Source of the DNA: Diphasiastrum complanatum
Lineage: Eukaryota > Streptophyta > Lycopodiopsida > Lycopodiales > Lycopodiaceae
Reading direction: 5' to 3'
DNA: 64,000 bases
Assembly: GCA_029204225.1 (NCBI GenBank)
Contig: CM055095.1
Coordinates: 16,088,049-16,152,048 of the forward strand
Both the position numbers and the translations under genes were made by a program. The notes under the pieces are model-generated. The model made no database searches and was not told the DNA's origin. It worked only from the letters and a program-made list of their open reading frames with translations. Below are positions 63,031 through 64,000 of the stretch, piece after piece; position 1 is the first letter of the stretch; every line of letters begins with the position of its first letter.

Positions 63031-63640
63031 CACGGCAAGGATCTCAGGCAGGTCCAATGAGGCAAGACGGCAACATGGTAGGCTGTAGGTCGCTTTTCTT
63101 CCAGATTTTGACTGCTAGTGGGCCGCAGACAGGCAACGAGGTATTTTTTAGAGATGGGCTGGTAGTACAGGTGTTTTAGATCATGTGGCAGGTAGGCACT
63201 GGCCGTAGGCAAGCAGAAAGACCTCCAGTGAGCGAGGAGCTGCAGGGGCAGCGAGGGCCAGACAGAGGTAGCGAGGACATGTAGGAGGCATTCAACGAGC
63301 ACCCAGAGAGCAGAGGTGCTACAGGCAGATCACAAATGAGACAGTGAGGAACTGCAGGCAGATCATAGATGCTGCGAGGGTACAACACCGCAGACAGCAA
63401 CGGACAGTAGATGAGGCAGCGAGTAGCTACAGGCAGCCAGAAGGAAGTAGGAGCAGGCAGCGAGCAGTTGATGAGACAGCGAGGAGCTGCAGGCAGATCA
63501 CAGGTGAAGCAACGGAGGCAGCGAGCACTTGTAGGAGCAACGAACAGAGGCAAGGTAGCCAGATAGTGAGCAATTTAGGTAGCCTCCAACGAGCACATCA
63601 GCAAACTTTTGCATGTAGATAGCAGCACTAGGGAGCTCCA
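63031..63640. repeat. GC-rich degenerate minisatellite
   Basis: Variants of GCAGCGAGGAGCTGCAGGCAG and CAGATCACAGATGAGACAG recur irregularly. Reading frames on both strands (63027-63622) are by-products of this composition (Ala/Arg/Gln or Cys/Leu/Pro) and are not called as genes. Confidence 0.75.
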
Positions 63641-64000
63641 CATTACCACAAGCATGGCCTCACCTGGTTGATATAGCCACAGGTTGTGCAAACTTCGAAG
63701 GGTGAAATCGTGCAGACAACTCACCGTAGCAACTGTGTAGACAATGGGGCTATATTCATCATTGGAAACTCTTACAGTTGAATCTTTCCTGTCTAACCTT
63801 TTCACAAAGGATCATCCATCACACAATCCTTCCAATAACCACTCAAACAAACACCCTCAAAACTAACTTTGTCACAAACCACACCACAACAATTGTTTTA
63901 CACATAACAAAAACTCTAGACCAGATCACAACCCCTCTCTTTTGGGCTATCAACCTCACTCTCAACTTCAAATCAGTGAGGCTCAAGAACATACTCTAAC
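63641..64000. other. Spacer, no gene seen
   Basis: AT-rich, without recognisable coding or repeat structure to the window end. Confidence 0.4.

Noticed and set aside
63027-63622. Overlapping frames of 91-125 codons on opposite strands
   Set aside because: They arise from the GC-rich minisatellite composition.
1-64000. CRISPR arrays, prokaryotic operons, rRNA or intact tRNA genes
   Set aside because: None seen; repeats are LTRs, microsatellites and minisatellites, and the coding content is plant nuclear.

Overview
This is a 64 kb piece of a large, repeat-rich plant nuclear genome. The evidence is plant-type Copia (Ty1) and Gypsy (Ty3) retrotransposons with initiator-Met or Asp tRNA primer sites, a chromovirus with an integrase chromodomain, a LINE, AT-rich spacers and GT/AG introns of up to 13.5 kb. 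Such introns fit a fern, a gymnosperm or another large-genome plant; the species cannot be fixed from the sequence. No prokaryotic gene, CRISPR array or rRNA gene was seen.

The one host gene I can assemble runs on the minus strand from 41915 down to 2328. It encodes an organellar (probably mitochondrial) translation elongation factor P. Eleven exons, one only 14 nt long, add up to 819 nt and join in frame into 272 codons plus stop. Coding sequence is about 2% of the 39.6 kb gene. The introns are the landing ground for most of the mobile elements, and nearly all the large ones lie in the same orientation as the gene.

Layout: 0.3-0.8 kb Copia RT relic; 2.3-2.6 kb last two EF-P exons; 3.5-6.3 kb decayed gag-only Gypsy with LTRs; 7.5 and 8.6 kb EF-P exons; 9.0-13.3 kb Gypsy relic; 13.5-13.8 kb two EF-P exons; 14.4-25.9 kb a three-level nest (old Gypsy RT relic, inside it a Copia element, inside the LTR of that a chromovirus); 27.3-29.2 kb four EF-P exons; 29.9-34.0 kb integrase relic, (GA)n blocks and a LINE split by a solo LTR; 34.1-37.5 kb Copia lacking its 3' part; 37.5-37.8 kb odd low-complexity repeats; 38.0-41.4 kb compact Copia with two LTRs and target duplication; 41.6-41.9 kb EF-P exon 1; 42.6-51.3 kb rearranged Gypsy fragments and diverged direct and inverted repeats, holding a 1.4 kb insertion with a histone H3-like reading frame; 51.3-56.5 kb spacer, LTR-like sequence and a Copia fragment; 57.0-62.8 kb an Athila/Tat-like Gypsy with tRNA-Asp primer site, no reverse transcriptase and an unknown downstream ORF; 63.0-63.6 kb a GC-rich degenerate minisatellite.

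The points most worth following are: the H3-tail-like ORF at 48721-49188; a chromovirus family whose LTRs begin AG and end CT, supported by two exact target duplications; the reconstructed EF-P gene with its 14-nt micro-exon and a splice donor abutting a microsatellite; and several internally deleted but LTR-bounded elements.
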